Below, piece after piece: positions 1-9,404 of a stretch of DNA of 64,000 bases. This DNA comes from Parvibaculum sp. (GTDB lineage Bacteria; Pseudomonadota; Alphaproteobacteria; Parvibaculales; Parvibaculaceae). Location of the stretch: NCBI GenBank assembly GCA_030645235.1, contig JAUSMV010000030.1:62001-126000 (forward strand). Direction: 5' to 3'. Below the pieces are notes generated by a model. That model did not search any database and was not told the DNA's origin. It saw only the letters and a program-made list of their open reading frames with translations. Made by a program: the position numbers and the translations under genes. The first letter of the stretch is position 1, and each line of letters opens with the position of its first letter.

Positions 1-559
1 GAATACCCGCTGTATCCAGATGGTTAGCCACTGTTTCCTGAGTGATCGCTTCAGGGTCGATGCGGCCGGCCTTCACCTCGCGTGCGATGCGGCGCACGGC
101 AGAGGTGATCTCGTTTTGACCGCCGTAGTTAAAGGCAATAATGAGCTTGAGATTGCTATTATTGCGCGTGAGGGCCTCGGCCTCTTCGATCAACGCCACA
201 ATATCGGCTTCCAGATGCTCGCGATCGCCGATGATACGGACCTGAACGCCGTTCTGATGAAGCTCAGCTAAGTCTCTACGAATAAACAATTTTAGCAAGC
301 CCATGAGGTCACTGACTTCATCGGCGGGGCGGTTCCAATTTTCGGAGCTGAAGCCATAAAGCGTCAGATACTCGATGCCCATTTCACCGGCAGCACGCGT
401 GATGACGCGCACGGCCTCAACACCCTGTCGGTGGCCAACCTGACGCGGCAGGTGGCGGCGCGCAGCCCAGCGACGGTTGCCATCCATGATGATGGCAACG
501 TGGCGCGGCACGGGAACCGCGTCCGTCTCACTGGCCGGGGCGTCTTGCCTCCCCATCAT
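1..559 (-). CDS. uppS: Undecaprenyl diphosphate synthase, 3' end beyond window
   Basis: cis-Prenyltransferase that condenses isopentenyl diphosphate onto farnesyl diphosphate to make the C55 carrier lipid for peptidoglycan and O-antigen. About 186 codons are visible; the C-terminus lies past the left edge. The family signature [10 protein letters not shown] appears near residue 23, with the Mg-binding catalytic Asp at about residue 26, followed by [13 protein letters not shown] and FNYGGQNEI, both typical of the family. Two adjacent ATG codons (559 and 556) could start it. It is the last visible gene of the rpsB-tsf-pyrH-rpiB-frr-uppS run, 68 bp after frr. Family assignment is firm. Confidence 0.95.
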   Translation of the reverse strand, partial: MMGRQDAPASETDAVPVPRHVAIIMDGNRRWAARRHLPRQVGHRQGVEAVRVITRAAGEMGIEYLTLYGFSSENWNRPADEVSDLMGLLKLFIRRDLAELHQNGVQVRIIGDREHLEADIVALIEEAEALTRNNSNLKLIIAFNYGGQNEITSAVRRIAREVKAGRIDPEAITQETVANHLDTAGI

Positions 560-627
560 CGTTGGACTTTCTCCAGTCAAAACACAGCGTTAGAATACAA
601 ACATTATCAGGCACGAGAGCCTAGTAC

Positions 628-1194
628 TTATACCTGCATAATTTCCGCTTCTTTGTGCGACAGCGCACCGTCGATCTCGCCGATGATCGCATCGGTGAGT
701 TTCTGGACTTTTTCCGACCAGGACTTGTGGTCGTCTTCGCTCATGTGACCGCCCTTTTCGAGCGTCTTCAATTCGTCCATCGCGTCGCGGCGGACGTTGC
801 GCACGGCGATGCGGGCATGCTCGGTATATTTCGAGGCGATTTTGGTGAGTTCCTTGCGGCGCTCTTCGTTCAGTTCCGGAATAGGCAGGCGGATGAGTGT
901 GCCGTCCACATTGGGGTTGAGGCCGAGACCCGACGAGCGGATGGCTTTGTCCACCGCGCTCACCATGCCACGATCCCATACCTGCACCGTGATGAGGCGC
1001 GATTCCGGCGCATTGACCGTGCCGACCTGATTGATGGGCATCATCTGGCCATAGGCATCGACCATGATCGGGTCGAGCAATGCAGCAGAGGCACGGCCTG
1101 TACGCAGGCCTGCAAACTCCTGTTTCAGCGCCAACAGAGCGCCGCGCATGCGCCGTTCAACGTCGCCGATATCGAGTGTTTTGGGTTCAGCCAT
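628..1194 (-). CDS. frr: Ribosome recycling factor
   Basis: Splits post-termination ribosomes together with EF-G so that subunits can be reused. 188 residues, close to the usual 185. The helical bundle is recognisable from [15 protein letters not shown] near the N-terminus, the middle segment [19 protein letters not shown], and the C-terminal helix with [12 protein letters not shown]. It follows rpiB by 77 bp and precedes uppS by 68 bp, all on the minus strand, so it is probably transcribed from the pyrH side. Nothing looks truncated. Confidence 0.97.
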   Translation of the reverse strand: MAEPKTLDIGDVERRMRGALLALKQEFAGLRTGRASAALLDPIMVDAYGQMMPINQVGTVNAPESRLITVQVWDRGMVSAVDKAIRSSGLGLNPNVDGTLIRLPIPELNEERRKELTKIASKYTEHARIAVRNVRRDAMDELKTLEKGGHMSEDDHKSWSEKVQKLTDAIIGEIDGALSHKEAEIMQV

Positions 1195-1271
1195 GGTCTT
1201 TATCCTTCAGGGTCTTTTTTTAGGTGATCGGGTAGTGTCTGTCGCAGACGTGACACGATAAAAGATACGCA

Positions 1272-1703
1272 TCATCCCAGTTTCTCCACGCGCGCTTCAT
1301 GACGACCGCCTTCAAATTCGGTGGTGAGAAAGGTGTTGAGAATTTCAATCGCATCGGCCTCGCTGATGAGGCGCTGGCCGAGTGCGAGAATATTCGCATC
1401 GTTATGCTTGCGGCCAAGGGCGGCGACTTCGGTGGAATAGCCCAGCACGCAGCGCGCACCGGCGACGCGGTTTGCCGCCATGGAGATACCAACGCCGGAG
1501 CCGCAGATGGCAATACCATATTGCGCCGCGCCGCGAGCGACGGTTTCGCCAACCTGCCTGCCGTAATCAGGGTAATCGACCGAATCGTTACTGTCGGTGC
1601 CGAGATTGAGGACTTCATAACCGGCGGCGCGCGCGACAGGGATCAACGCCTGCTTAAGCGTCACGCCGGCGTGATCGTTTGCAATAGCAATCACTCGTCC
1701 CAT
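1272..1703 (-). CDS. rpiB: Ribose-5-phosphate isomerase B
   Basis: Interconverts ribose 5-phosphate and ribulose 5-phosphate in the pentose phosphate pathway (RpiB/LacAB fold). 143 residues from the ATG at 1703, which has an AAGGAA ribosome site six bases upstream; the ATG at 1718 is in frame but has a weaker site. Seen motifs: IAIANDHAG at the N-terminus, CGSGVGISMAANR with the catalytic-type Cys, and GRKHNDANILALG. It starts only about 15-30 bp after pyrH, so it is surely in the same transcript. The placement between pyrH and frr is unusual, because those two are normally adjacent. Confidence 0.93.
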   Translation of the reverse strand: MGRVIAIANDHAGVTLKQALIPVARAAGYEVLNLGTDSNDSVDYPDYGRQVGETVARGAAQYGIAICGSGVGISMAANRVAGARCVLGYSTEVAALGRKHNDANILALGQRLISEADAIEILNTFLTTEFEGGRHEARVEKLG

Positions 1704-1733
1704 CGATTCCTTGCCCATGTTGCCCGCGCCTTG

Positions 1734-2462
1734 TCAGGACGCCTGGGAGCTGATGATAGTGCAGCGCCCCTCGCCTGTCAGAACATTGACGAAGCCGCCA
1801 TCGTCGTGAATAGAGAAGACGATGATGGGGATATCATTCTCACGCGCCAGCGCAATGGCCGACGTGTCCATGACCTGCAGATCGCGGGTCAGTACATCCA
1901 TGAAGGTGAGCCGGTCGTAGCGCGTCGCGTCTTTGACCTTCTTGGGGTCGGCGGAATAGACACCGTCCACTTGCGTTCCCTTCAGCAGCGCATCGCAGCC
2001 CATTTCGGTGGCGCGGAGTGCTGCGGCTGTATCGGTTGTGAAGAACGGGTTGCCCGTTCCGGCCGCGAATATCACCACGCGGCCCTTCTCCATGTGTCGC
2101 ACCGCTCTGCGGCGAATATATGGCTCTGCGATGGTGGTCATGGGAATGGCGGACATAACGCGGGTCTGGACGCCCATGCGCTCCAGCGAATTTTGCATCG
2201 CGAGCGCGTTCATCACCGTCGCGAGCATGCCCATATAGTCAGCGCTCGCCCGCTCCATACCGCTGGCGGCACCGGACAGACCGCGAAAGATGTTGCCGCC
2301 GCCGATAACGAGGCAGATCTCGCAGCCGATGGCGGTGGCTTGTTTGATTTCAGTAGCGATGCGGTCAACCGTTTTGACGTCGATGCCATATTGCTGGTCG
2401 CCCATCAGGGCTTCGCCGGACACTTTGAGGAGCGCGCGCTTGTAGAGCGGTTTTCGGGACAT
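1734..2462 (-). CDS. pyrH: UMP kinase
   Basis: Bacterial-type UMP kinase of the amino-acid kinase superfamily; phosphorylates UMP to UDP as a homohexamer. 242 residues from the ATG at 2462, matching the family; an in-frame extension to 2558 would add a non-conserved tail and is rejected. Motifs: KVSGEALMG at the start, IGGGNIFRG for phosphate binding, and [15 protein letters not shown]. The gene is separated from tsf by a terminator-like hairpin and a second hairpin, so it may have its own promoter or leader control. rpiB, frr and uppS follow on the same strand. Confidence 0.96.
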   Translation of the reverse strand: MSRKPLYKRALLKVSGEALMGDQQYGIDVKTVDRIATEIKQATAIGCEICLVIGGGNIFRGLSGAASGMERASADYMGMLATVMNALAMQNSLERMGVQTRVMSAIPMTTIAEPYIRRRAVRHMEKGRVVIFAAGTGNPFFTTDTAAALRATEMGCDALLKGTQVDGVYSADPKKVKDATRYDRLTFMDVLTRDLQVMDTSAIALARENDIPIIVFSIHDDGGFVNVLTGEGRCTIISSQAS

Positions 2463-2528
2463 GCGTGATGCTACTCCGTTAGGTATTTTGTGGTCGGCGC
2501 CACTATGGGGGGCGCGTGAACTTTGAGG

Positions 2529-2548
2529 GACCCGAATCCCCTCGGGTC
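2529..2548 (-). promoter_or_regulatory. Leader hairpin ahead of pyrH
   Basis: Perfect 7-bp inverted repeat (GACCCGA / TCGGGTC, 6-base loop) about 67 bp before the pyrH start codon and just after the tsf terminator. It has no T-run, so it is more likely an mRNA leader structure than a terminator. Function is not known. Confidence 0.4.
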
Positions 2549-2559
2549 TCAGAGACAAT

Positions 2560-2597
2560 AACGCCCCCGGCGCAGAGAAGCGACGGGGGCGTTTTTA
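2560..2597 (-). terminator. tsf terminator (possibly bidirectional)
   Basis: Ten-base GC-rich arms AACGCCCCCG and CGGGGGCGTT around a 14-base loop, 50 bp after the tsf stop codon. Read on the minus strand the tail is only TTATTGT; on the plus strand it is TTTTTATT. It separates rpsB-tsf from pyrH-rpiB-frr-uppS. Confidence 0.7.
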
Positions 2598-2647
2598 TTC
2601 TTTGCAAAAATGACCCGTTTTCGGAGCAATCTTGCCTTTGGCGGGCT

Positions 2648-3574
2648 TTAGCCGCGCGCTGTGGCGGCCACTTCGGCAGCGAAGTCGGTTTCTTCTTTTT
2701 CGATGCCGTCGCCGAGCAGGAAGCGGACGAAGCCGACAACCGTGATCGGGGCGCCAACGCCGCCTTCGGCTTCCTTGACGGCCTTTTCAACGGTCAGGTC
2801 CGGGTTCACAACGAAAGCCTGCGAGAGGAGCACGACTTCTTCATAGAACTTGCGGATGCGGCCTTCGACCATCTTTTCGATGATATTGTCGGGGCGACCG
2901 GATTCTTTGGCTTCGGCAATCAGCACGTTGCGCTCACGCTCAACAAGATCGGCGTCCACTTCTTCACGGCGCGTGGCAACGGGTGCGGTCGCTGCAATAT
3001 GCATGGCGATCTGCTTGCCGAGTTCGGCGAGCTTGCCCTTATCGCCCGTCGATTCAAGACCGACGAGCACGCCGATTTTGCCGAGACCGGGGGCGATCTG
3101 GTTATGCGTGTAGGAGACGACAACGCCGTCTGTCACGCTGATGAAACCAGCGCGACGCACGGACATGTTTTCGCCGATCGTGCCGACCTGTTCAGTGACG
3201 TAATCTTTGATCGACAGAGCGGAACCCGGGAACGATGTCGCGAGCAGCTTGTCCGTGTCGCCATTGACGGCGAGCGCGGTCTTGGTGATCGCTGTGACCA
3301 TGTTCTGGAACGCTTCGTTGCGCGCAACAAAGTCAGTTTCCGAGTTCACTTCGACGACGGCGCCGGACGTGCCGTCGGCGACAACGCCCACGAGACCTTC
3401 GGCGGCCACGCGGCCTGATTTCTTGGCGGCTTTGGCAAGACCTTTGGTGCGCAGCCAATCGATGGCTGCTTCCATGTCGCCCGCTGTTTCAGTGAGCGCG
3501 GCTTTGCAATCCATCATGCCCGCGCCGGTGGTTTCGCGGAGTTGTTTCACCAAGCCTGCTGTGATCTCAGCCAT
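2648..3574 (-). CDS. tsf: Elongation factor Ts
   Basis: Guanine-nucleotide exchange factor that recycles EF-Tu-GDP. 308 residues, the usual size in this class. The N-terminal UBA-like segment [19 protein letters not shown] and the [11 protein letters not shown] core motif are both visible. It lies 125 bp after rpsB, with a strong hairpin (3638-3669) in the spacer, the arrangement expected for the rpsB-tsf operon. The product should be cytoplasmic and abundant. Confidence 0.97.
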   Translation of the reverse strand: MAEITAGLVKQLRETTGAGMMDCKAALTETAGDMEAAIDWLRTKGLAKAAKKSGRVAAEGLVGVVADGTSGAVVEVNSETDFVARNEAFQNMVTAITKTALAVNGDTDKLLATSFPGSALSIKDYVTEQVGTIGENMSVRRAGFISVTDGVVVSYTHNQIAPGLGKIGVLVGLESTGDKGKLAELGKQIAMHIAATAPVATRREEVDADLVERERNVLIAEAKESGRPDNIIEKMVEGRIRKFYEEVVLLSQAFVVNPDLTVEKAVKEAEGGVGAPITVVGFVRFLLGDGIEKEETDFAAEVAATARG

Positions 3575-3637
3575 TGGAATATCCTCTTATAATTCTGAAA
3601 TTGCGCCACTCGTCAGCGCAGGTGTTTTTAAGCGAGT

Positions 3638-3669
3638 GGCCCGATGCGCTTTTGACGGTGCATCGGGCC
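3638..3669 (-). promoter_or_regulatory. Hairpin between rpsB and tsf
   Basis: Ten-base perfect arms GGCCCGATGC / GCATCGGGCC with a 12-base loop, halfway between the rpsB stop and the tsf start. There is no T-run in the minus direction, so it may act as an attenuator or RNA-processing or stability element that sets the S2:EF-Ts ratio rather than a full terminator. Confidence 0.55.
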
Positions 3670-3699
3670 TAATCGTTTAGCGAAGCAGTCTGTCGCCTA

Positions 3700-4455
3700 T
3701 TAGGCTTCGGCGGGGACTGCTACGTCAGGCTCGACTTCAGCGCCGATATCATGACCTGAATGGGCATGGCTCTGCGAGATACCGTCGATGACAGCGCGCG
3801 AGACGAGATCGCAATAGAGTGTGATCGCGCGGGCGGCGTCGTCATTGCCGGGAACCGGATAAGCAATGCCATCCGGGTTCGAGTTTGAGTCGAGAATGGC
3901 GACAACCGGAATGCCGAGCTTGCGGGCTTCTTCGATTGCGATGGTTTCTTTGTTGGTGTCGATCACGACCATGATGTCGGGAATGCCGCCCATGTCCTTA
4001 ATGCCGCCGATGGCGCGTTCAAGTTTGTCGCGTTCGCGCGTCAGGTTCAGGACTTCTTTTTTCGTCAGACCACGCGCTTCGCCCGCGAGCATCTCATCAA
4101 GCTGACGGAGACGACGGATCGAGTTCGAGATCGTCTTCCAGTTGGTCAGCGTGCCGCCGAGCCAACGATGGTTGATGTAATACTGGGCGCACTGACGAGC
4201 GGCCGCGGCGACGGGATCCGACGCCTGACGCTTCGTGCCGACGAACAGCACACGACCGCCACCGGCAACCGCGTCACGCACGGCGAGAAGCGCCTGATGC
4301 AGCAACGGAACCGTCTGGGCAAGATCAATGATGTGGATGTTGTTGCGATCGCCAAAGAGGAAGGGGGCCATTTTCGGGTTCCAGCGATGTGTCTGGTGAC
4401 CAAAATGGACGCCTGCTTCAAGCAGACCACGCATAGAGAATTCGGGCAGCGCCAT
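3700..4455 (-). CDS. rpsB: 30S ribosomal protein S2
   Basis: Small-subunit protein S2, 251 residues from the ATG at 4455, which is preceded by an AAGGAGC ribosome site; the in-frame upstream extension to 4521 is not family sequence. Motifs: [17 protein letters not shown], the FVGTKRQA strand, and [14 protein letters not shown]. First gene of the rpsB-tsf pair. A plausible promoter sits at 4593-4621, leaving a leader of about 130 nt with GC-rich inverted repeats that could host S2 autoregulation (inference). Confidence 0.97.
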   Translation of the reverse strand: MALPEFSMRGLLEAGVHFGHQTHRWNPKMAPFLFGDRNNIHIIDLAQTVPLLHQALLAVRDAVAGGGRVLFVGTKRQASDPVAAAARQCAQYYINHRWLGGTLTNWKTISNSIRRLRQLDEMLAGEARGLTKKEVLNLTRERDKLERAIGGIKDMGGIPDIMVVIDTNKETIAIEEARKLGIPVVAILDSNSNPDGIAYPVPGNDDAARAITLYCDLVSRAVIDGISQSHAHSGHDIGAEVEPDVAVPAEA

Positions 4456-4592
4456 GGCACTGTTGCTCCTTTTTCCGGTTGGACCTCTGCGGGGGAAGAA
4501 CAGCCGGAAATCCGGCCGCACCGGACCGACCTACTCTATGTTGCCTGACTGAAGGCGTGAGTGGGCCGAACCCCGCATGTGGAATGAGGCGG

Positions 4593-4621
4593 GGTATAGG
4601 GGGAACGGCGGGAAAAAGCAA
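4593..4621 (-). promoter_or_regulatory. Putative rpsB promoter
   Basis: On the minus strand: -35 TTGCTT, 17-base spacer, -10 TATACC. The predicted start is about 130 nt upstream of rpsB. It is the only good sigma-70-like match seen between rpsB and the divergent gene at 4831. Confidence 0.55.
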
Positions 4622-4830
4622 GCGTTGCGGGGGAATTGCGACGTTGTGGGCAGCTTGAGTACAGGTCGGCACCCTGCCCTGCGCTCTTTCGGAGGGGTCA
4701 ACTCCGCACGCTGCTGTTATTATGGAGATAAAATAGAATTTGGCGGCCCAAAATCGGTCGCATTTCCGGTTCAGTGTCGCAGCTATTCAGAGATTCCCCG
4801 CCCCGAGGCCGTGCCCAAGGAGCCATCATC

Positions 4831-5115
4831 ATGCGTCGCTTTGCCCTCGCCCTCATCGCCGTAACCGCTCTGGCCGGCTCCGCCCATGCCGCCGACATCG
4901 GAAACAAGGTCAAATCTTCCGCGAATAGTCTGGCCAATCCCGATGCCACACCGAACGTGGCCGATCTCATCAATGCCAGCCGCGCCGACGGATTACCGCC
5001 GGTCGGGCTGGAGAACAGCGAAGCAAACGCCGACGACAGCCTGTTTATCGGCTCTGAATCCGATGGCGGCGGATCTTATTCGCTGAAGGTTCAGAAGAAA
5101 CTGCTGGAGTTCTAA
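4831..5115 (+). CDS. Small secreted protein of unknown function
   Basis: 94 residues from the ATG at 4831, which has an AAGGAG site 10 bases upstream. Residues 1-20 form a clear signal peptide (MRRF then a hydrophobic stretch, cleavage after AHA). The mature part is about 74 residues, polar, rich in Asn, Asp and Ser, with no Cys and no domain I recognise. It is probably periplasmic. It is divergent from rpsB and followed after about 70 bp by the hydrolase gene, so the two could share a transcript. Confidence 0.75.
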   Translation: MRRFALALIAVTALAGSAHAADIGNKVKSSANSLANPDATPNVADLINASRADGLPPVGLENSEANADDSLFIGSESDGGGSYSLKVQKKLLEF

Positions 5116-5187
5116 GGTACGCTCTCCCCTATTGTTGGACATATGACCCGCGTGATACGGCAACACATAACAACAAGTGTGCCGACC

Positions 5188-5742
5188 ATGCCCAAACGTG
5201 CCCTCGTCGTCATCGACATGCTGAATGACTTTCTCCGCGATTGGGAGAAGGTGCAGGCGGCCGCTCTCATCAGCAAGACGAATGAATTGGTGCGGGCGTT
5301 TCGTCAGGCGGGTGCTCCGGTGGTTTGGGTGCGACAGGCTTTCAAGCCGGACCTGAGCGATGCCTTCCTTGAAATGAGGGATAAAGGCACAGCCATCACG
5401 ATTGAGGGAACGGACGGCGCGCGGATACACAGCGGTCTTGAACGCCACGCTGATGACATTGTGATTATCAAGAAGCGGTACAGCGCATTCTTCGGGACCA
5501 ATCTCGATGAGGTGATCGCAGCGGCAGGCATCGACGAGTTGGTCCTGTGCGGTGTCAATACGCACGCCTGTATCCGCATTGCTGCTATCGACGCTTATCA
5601 GCGCGACATCCGCGTGGTGCTGGCAAGTGATTGCGTCAGTTCCTATGACGAGGAGCATGCGCGCGTGTCGCTGGCCTATATGGACGGGAAAATTGCACGT
5701 GTGGCGGGCAATGCAGATATTATCCGCTCACTGAACGAATAG
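5188..5742 (+). CDS. Isochorismatase-family cysteine hydrolase
   Basis: Cysteine hydrolase of the isochorismatase/nicotinamidase fold, 184 residues from the ATG at 5188 (an in-frame ATG at 5143 gives 15 extra, non-conserved residues). Catalytic triad candidates are visible: Asp in ALVVIDMLNDF, Lys in IIKKRYSAF, and Cys in VLCGVNTHACIR. The cis-peptide region CGVNTHAC is typical. Substrate cannot be named; relatives act on isochorismate, nicotinamide, carbamates or biuret. Its stop codon is one base from the dnaE stop, a tail-to-tail arrangement. Confidence 0.85.
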   Translation: MPKRALVVIDMLNDFLRDWEKVQAAALISKTNELVRAFRQAGAPVVWVRQAFKPDLSDAFLEMRDKGTAITIEGTDGARIHSGLERHADDIVIIKKRYSAFFGTNLDEVIAAAGIDELVLCGVNTHACIRIAAIDAYQRDIRVVLASDCVSSYDEEHARVSLAYMDGKIARVAGNADIIRSLNE

Positions 5743-5743
5743 A

Positions 5744-8700
5744 TCAGACCTCTTCCACCATCACCACGCCCGGCACGGATTTGATTGCGCCGCGGATTTG
5801 TGGTGTCACCTTGTAGCCGCCCTTAAGCTGGATTTCGGTTTCGCGGCCGCCCTCGCCCATCAGGATGAGCGACACGAGGCCTTTGCCTTTTTCGCTGAGG
5901 CGGGTTTGGAGTGCGATCAAGGGCTTGGGGTCTTCGATGAAGATTTTGAGACCTGCGGCCGTGTCCGCGACCACATTGTCCACTGAGCGCACGGTTTGCG
6001 CGAGCAGTTTGGCTTCGTCGCCATTATGTTCAACTTCAACACCCAGCACCACGGCCTTGCCAGGTTCCAGCAGGTCGCGTGAAGTGTTGAGCACGTCGGA
6101 GAAGACGACGACTTCAAACTGGCCGGTCGGATCTGACAGGCTGATAAAGGCAAAGGGATTGCCCTTTTTGGATTTGCGCTCTTGCTTGGCTGTGATCGTG
6201 CCTGCGATGAACTCAGCGCGGTTGCCGCGTTTCAACAACTCGGCATAGGTCACGACTTTGGCGCGGCGCAAAGCTGTCTGGAAATCGTCGAGCGGGTGGC
6301 CGGACAAATAGAAGCCGATGGCGTTGAACTCTTCGTTCAGGCGTTCAATCGGCAGCCACGGCTCAGCATTGGGCAGCGACGGATTGGCGACGCTGGCGCC
6401 GGAGGCTTCGCCGAAGAGGCTGACCTGTTTGCTCTCGCGCTCGTTCGCTGACGCATTGGCTGTGCCAAGCACAAGATCGACGGAGGCGAGCACCTGCGCG
6501 CGGTGCGGATTGAGACAATCAAAGGCACCGGCTTTGGCGAGATTTTCAAAGGCGCGTTTATTGACGAAGCGCGGGTTGATGCGGCGGGCAAAATCAAACA
6601 GGTCGCGATAGGGTCCGCCCTCTTTGCGCACCTCAACCAGATGCTCCATCGCCTGCATGCCGACATTTTTGATGGCGGCGAGCGCATAAACGACGTCGCC
6701 GTTCAGCACTGAGAATGTGGCTTCGGATTCATTGATGCTCGGCGGGCGCAGCTTGATGCCCATACGGTTGGCGTCTTGTTTGAAGACGTTGAGTTTGTCG
6801 GTGTTGCCAAGATCGAGGCTCATGGAGGCCGCAAAAAACTCAACCGGATGATTGGCTTTGAGCCATGCCGTCTGATAGGCGACGAGCGCGTAGCCGGCGG
6901 CATGCGCCTTGTTGAAGCCGTAGCCTGCGAACTTGTCCACGAGTTCAAAAATCTGCGAGGCCTGATTTTTATCGACGTCTTTGGCCATCGCACCCGACAC
7001 GAAACGCTCTTTCTGCGCTTCCATTTCGGCTTTGATTTTCTTACCCATCGCGCGACGCAGAAGATCGGCTTCACCCAACGAATAGCTCGCGAGGATCTGC
7101 GCGATCTGCATCACCTGTTCCTGATAGATGATGACGCCGTAGGTTTCTTTCAGCACCGGCTCCAGCAAGGGATGAAGATAGTCCGGTTTTTCGCGCTCAT
7201 GTTTGCGCTCGATGTAAGACGGGATGTTGTCCATCGGGCCGGGGCGATAGAGTGCGACGAGAGCTATGATGTCTTCAAAGCGGTCGGCTTCGAGCTTACG
7301 CAGCACGTCGCGCATGCCCGAACTTTCAAGCTGGAACACGCCAACTGTTTCGGCGCGCGCGAGCATCGCGTAAGTCTTCTCGTCCTGAAACGGAAGCTGA
7401 AGCAAATCAATGTCGATGCCGCGTTTGGCGATGAGCTTCACGGCCTGATCGAGCACGGTGAGCGTTTTGAGTCCGAGAAAGTCGAACTTTACGAGGCCCG
7501 CAGGCTCGACCCATTTCATGTTGAACTGAGTCACCGGCATATCAGAGCGCGGATCGCGATAGAGCGGCACCAACTCGTCAAGACTGCGGTCGCCGATCAC
7601 GACACCGGCGGCATGGGTGGAGGCGTGACGATAGAGGCCTTCGAGACGCTGGCCGATTTCCAAAAGCTTGGCGACGGCTTCCTCGCTATCGCGCGCTTCC
7701 TGCAGACGCGGCTCACCCTTGATCGCTTCGGCAAGCGTGACGGGCGCGGCGGGATTATTCGGCACGAGTTTACAAAGACGGTCCACCTGACCATAGGGCA
7801 ATTGCAACACGCGGCCGACGTCGCGCAGAACGGCGCGGGCCTGCAGCTTTCCGAAGGTGATGATCTGCGCCACGCGGTCCACACCATAGCGGCCCTGCAC
7901 ATAGCGGATCACTTCGTCGCGACGGTCCTGACAAAAGTCGATGTCAAAGTCAGGCATGGAGACGCGTTCGGGGTTGAGGAAACGCTCGAACAGCAGGCCG
8001 AAACGCAGCGGATCAAGGTCGGTGATGGTGAGCGCCCAGGCGACAACGGAAGCCGCGCCGGACCCACGGCCCGGACCCACGGGGATGCCGTGCGCCTTGG
8101 CCCATTTGATGAAGTCGGCCACGATGAGGAAGTAGCCGGGGAAATCCATCTTGATGATGACATCAAGTTCGAAACGCAAACGCGCGCGGTATTCTTCTTC
8201 GGACGCAACCGTTTCCAATCCGGCAAGGCGCGCGGTCAGCCCCTCCTCCGCTTGCTGGCGCAGCGCATCGGCTTCGCTCGTGCCCGCGCTGAAGGTGGGC
8301 AGGATGGGTTTGCGCGTCAGCGGACGATAGGCGCAGCGACGCGCGATCTCGATGGTGTTCTCAATCGCTTCGGGCAGATCGTCGAACAGCGCGACCATTT
8401 CGTCTTGCGACTTAAAGCGATGATCGGGCGTGAGGCGGCGACGGTCGGTCTGCGAGACATAAGCGCCTTCGGCAATGCAGATCATTGCGTCATGCGCTTC
8501 GTAATCGGCCTCTTGCGAAAAATGGGGTTCATTGGTGGCGACGATGGGCAGGCCCATCGCATAGGCCATGTCGATGAGCGGGGCTTCTGTCTGGCGCTCG
8601 GTGTCGAGACCGTGGCGCTGCAACTCGACATAAAGGCGATCACCAAAAGCCGCGGCAAGGCGCTTCATCAGGGTTTCGGCAGCGGGGCGCTGGCCGGTGA

Positions 8701-9169
8701 CCAACAGACGATTGACGATGCCTGCGGGACCGCCGGTGAGGCAGATGAGACCGGCGGAATGAGCCTCAACCAGTTCCAGCGACACATGAGGGAAGTCGCC
8801 CGCTTCCGGCCCAAGGAAAGCACGGCTCGTCAGCTTCATCAGGTTTTCGTAGCCCTGCTCGTCCTTGGCGAGAAGTGCCAGCGTGCCCGACAATTCGCGG
8901 CGCTGGGAGCGACCCGGTTCAGCGGTCTCGTCGAGCATGACAGGCAAGGTCAAACCCGTGATCGGCTGGATGCCTGCACCGGACAAGACTTCGGAGGCTT
9001 CGAGCGCCCCAAAGAGATTGCTCGTATCGGTGATCGCAACCGCAGGCATGCCATCTGCCTTGCAGAGCTTGGGCAGGTCTTTGATGCGGATCGCGCCTTC
9101 GAGCAGCGAGTAAGCCGAATGGAGACGCAGATGAATGAAGCGGGGATACGAGTCGGGCATACGCGACAT
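5744..9169 (-). CDS. dnaE: DNA polymerase III subunit alpha
   Basis: Catalytic subunit of the replicative polymerase, 1141 residues from the ATG at 9169 (9160 is also possible). Domain order: N-terminal PHP domain (HLRLHSAYSLLEG), palm with GPGRGSGAASVVAW near residue 360 and the acidic PDFDIDF near residue 400, fingers with IIYQEQVMQIA and GYGFNKAHAAGYA, then the OB fold near the C-terminus. The N-terminal sequence matches DnaE1, not the error-prone DnaE2/ImuC type. A 46-codon gene with tandem LexA boxes lies 74 bp upstream on the same strand with no clear terminator between, so part of dnaE transcription may be SOS-responsive (inference). Confidence 0.97.
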   Translation of the reverse strand: MSRMPDSYPRFIHLRLHSAYSLLEGAIRIKDLPKLCKADGMPAVAITDTSNLFGALEASEVLSGAGIQPITGLTLPVMLDETAEPGRSQRRELSGTLALLAKDEQGYENLMKLTSRAFLGPEAGDFPHVSLELVEAHSAGLICLTGGPAGIVNRLLVTGQRPAAETLMKRLAAAFGDRLYVELQRHGLDTERQTEAPLIDMAYAMGLPIVATNEPHFSQEADYEAHDAMICIAEGAYVSQTDRRRLTPDHRFKSQDEMVALFDDLPEAIENTIEIARRCAYRPLTRKPILPTFSAGTSEADALRQQAEEGLTARLAGLETVASEEEYRARLRFELDVIIKMDFPGYFLIVADFIKWAKAHGIPVGPGRGSGAASVVAWALTITDLDPLRFGLLFERFLNPERVSMPDFDIDFCQDRRDEVIRYVQGRYGVDRVAQIITFGKLQARAVLRDVGRVLQLPYGQVDRLCKLVPNNPAAPVTLAEAIKGEPRLQEARDSEEAVAKLLEIGQRLEGLYRHASTHAAGVVIGDRSLDELVPLYRDPRSDMPVTQFNMKWVEPAGLVKFDFLGLKTLTVLDQAVKLIAKRGIDIDLLQLPFQDEKTYAMLARAETVGVFQLESSGMRDVLRKLEADRFEDIIALVALYRPGPMDNIPSYIERKHEREKPDYLHPLLEPVLKETYGVIIYQEQVMQIAQILASYSLGEADLLRRAMGKKIKAEMEAQKERFVSGAMAKDVDKNQASQIFELVDKFAGYGFNKAHAAGYALVAYQTAWLKANHPVEFFAASMSLDLGNTDKLNVFKQDANRMGIKLRPPSINESEATFSVLNGDVVYALAAIKNVGMQAMEHLVEVRKEGGPYRDLFDFARRINPRFVNKRAFENLAKAGAFDCLNPHRAQVLASVDLVLGTANASANERESKQVSLFGEASGASVANPSLPNAEPWLPIERLNEEFNAIGFYLSGHPLDDFQTALRRAKVVTYAELLKRGNRAEFIAGTITAKQERKSKKGNPFAFISLSDPTGQFEVVVFSDVLNTSRDLLEPGKAVVLGVEVEHNGDEAKLLAQTVRSVDNVVADTAAGLKIFIEDPKPLIALQTRLSEKGKGLVSLILMGEGGRETEIQLKGGYKVTPQIRGAIKSVPGVVMVEEV

Positions 9170-9243
9170 TGTCCGGTCCCTGCCCCGCAAAGTCACTGCC
9201 CGCAACGTCGCGGCCCAGCATTAACTGTGGAAAAGACCAGTGA

Positions 9244-9384
9244 TCAGGCCTGCATCGCTTGATGGGCGATTTCGACCCATGAGGATGCGACCCAGAGGAA
9301 AGCGCCGATGGAGACGAGCGCGGCAATGTCTTTGAGCCAGACGCCAGTTTCAGATTCGTTAGCAACGCGAATGAGTTTGGTCAT
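9244..9384 (-). CDS. 46-residue membrane peptide under LexA control
   Basis: Unlabelled small gene: ATG at 9384, AGAGG ribosome site six bases upstream, TGA at 9244. The product starts MTKLIRVANESETG, has one hydrophobic segment at about residues 18-37 (ALVSIGAFLWVASSW), and ends AHQAMQA. It reads as a single-pass inner-membrane peptide with a short charged cytoplasmic start. Two LexA boxes lie 20-61 bp upstream of the ATG, overlapping the promoter. dnaE follows 74 bp downstream on the same strand. Known in Caulobacter: SidA and DidA are very small SOS-induced membrane proteins that block cell division. Similar role here is inference from size, topology and control. Confidence 0.75.
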   Translation of the reverse strand: MTKLIRVANESETGVWLKDIAALVSIGAFLWVASSWVEIAHQAMQA

Positions 9385-9404
9385 TGGAAACCTCTGTGAC
9401 ATAA

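Noticed and set aside
1299-2468. 389-codon plus-strand open frame opposite rpiB and pyrH
   Set aside because: Antisense shadow; no family motifs, and both opposite genes are clear.
5744-9169. dnaE as the mutagenic DnaE2/ImuC because of the nearby LexA boxes
   Set aside because: The N-terminal PHP sequence HLRLHSAYSLLEG matches replicative DnaE1; no imuA or imuB is present.
6776-9262. Very long plus-strand open frame opposite dnaE
   Set aside because: It is the mirror of a GC-rich coding sequence with codon bias; its product has no family motifs and dnaE is unmistakable.
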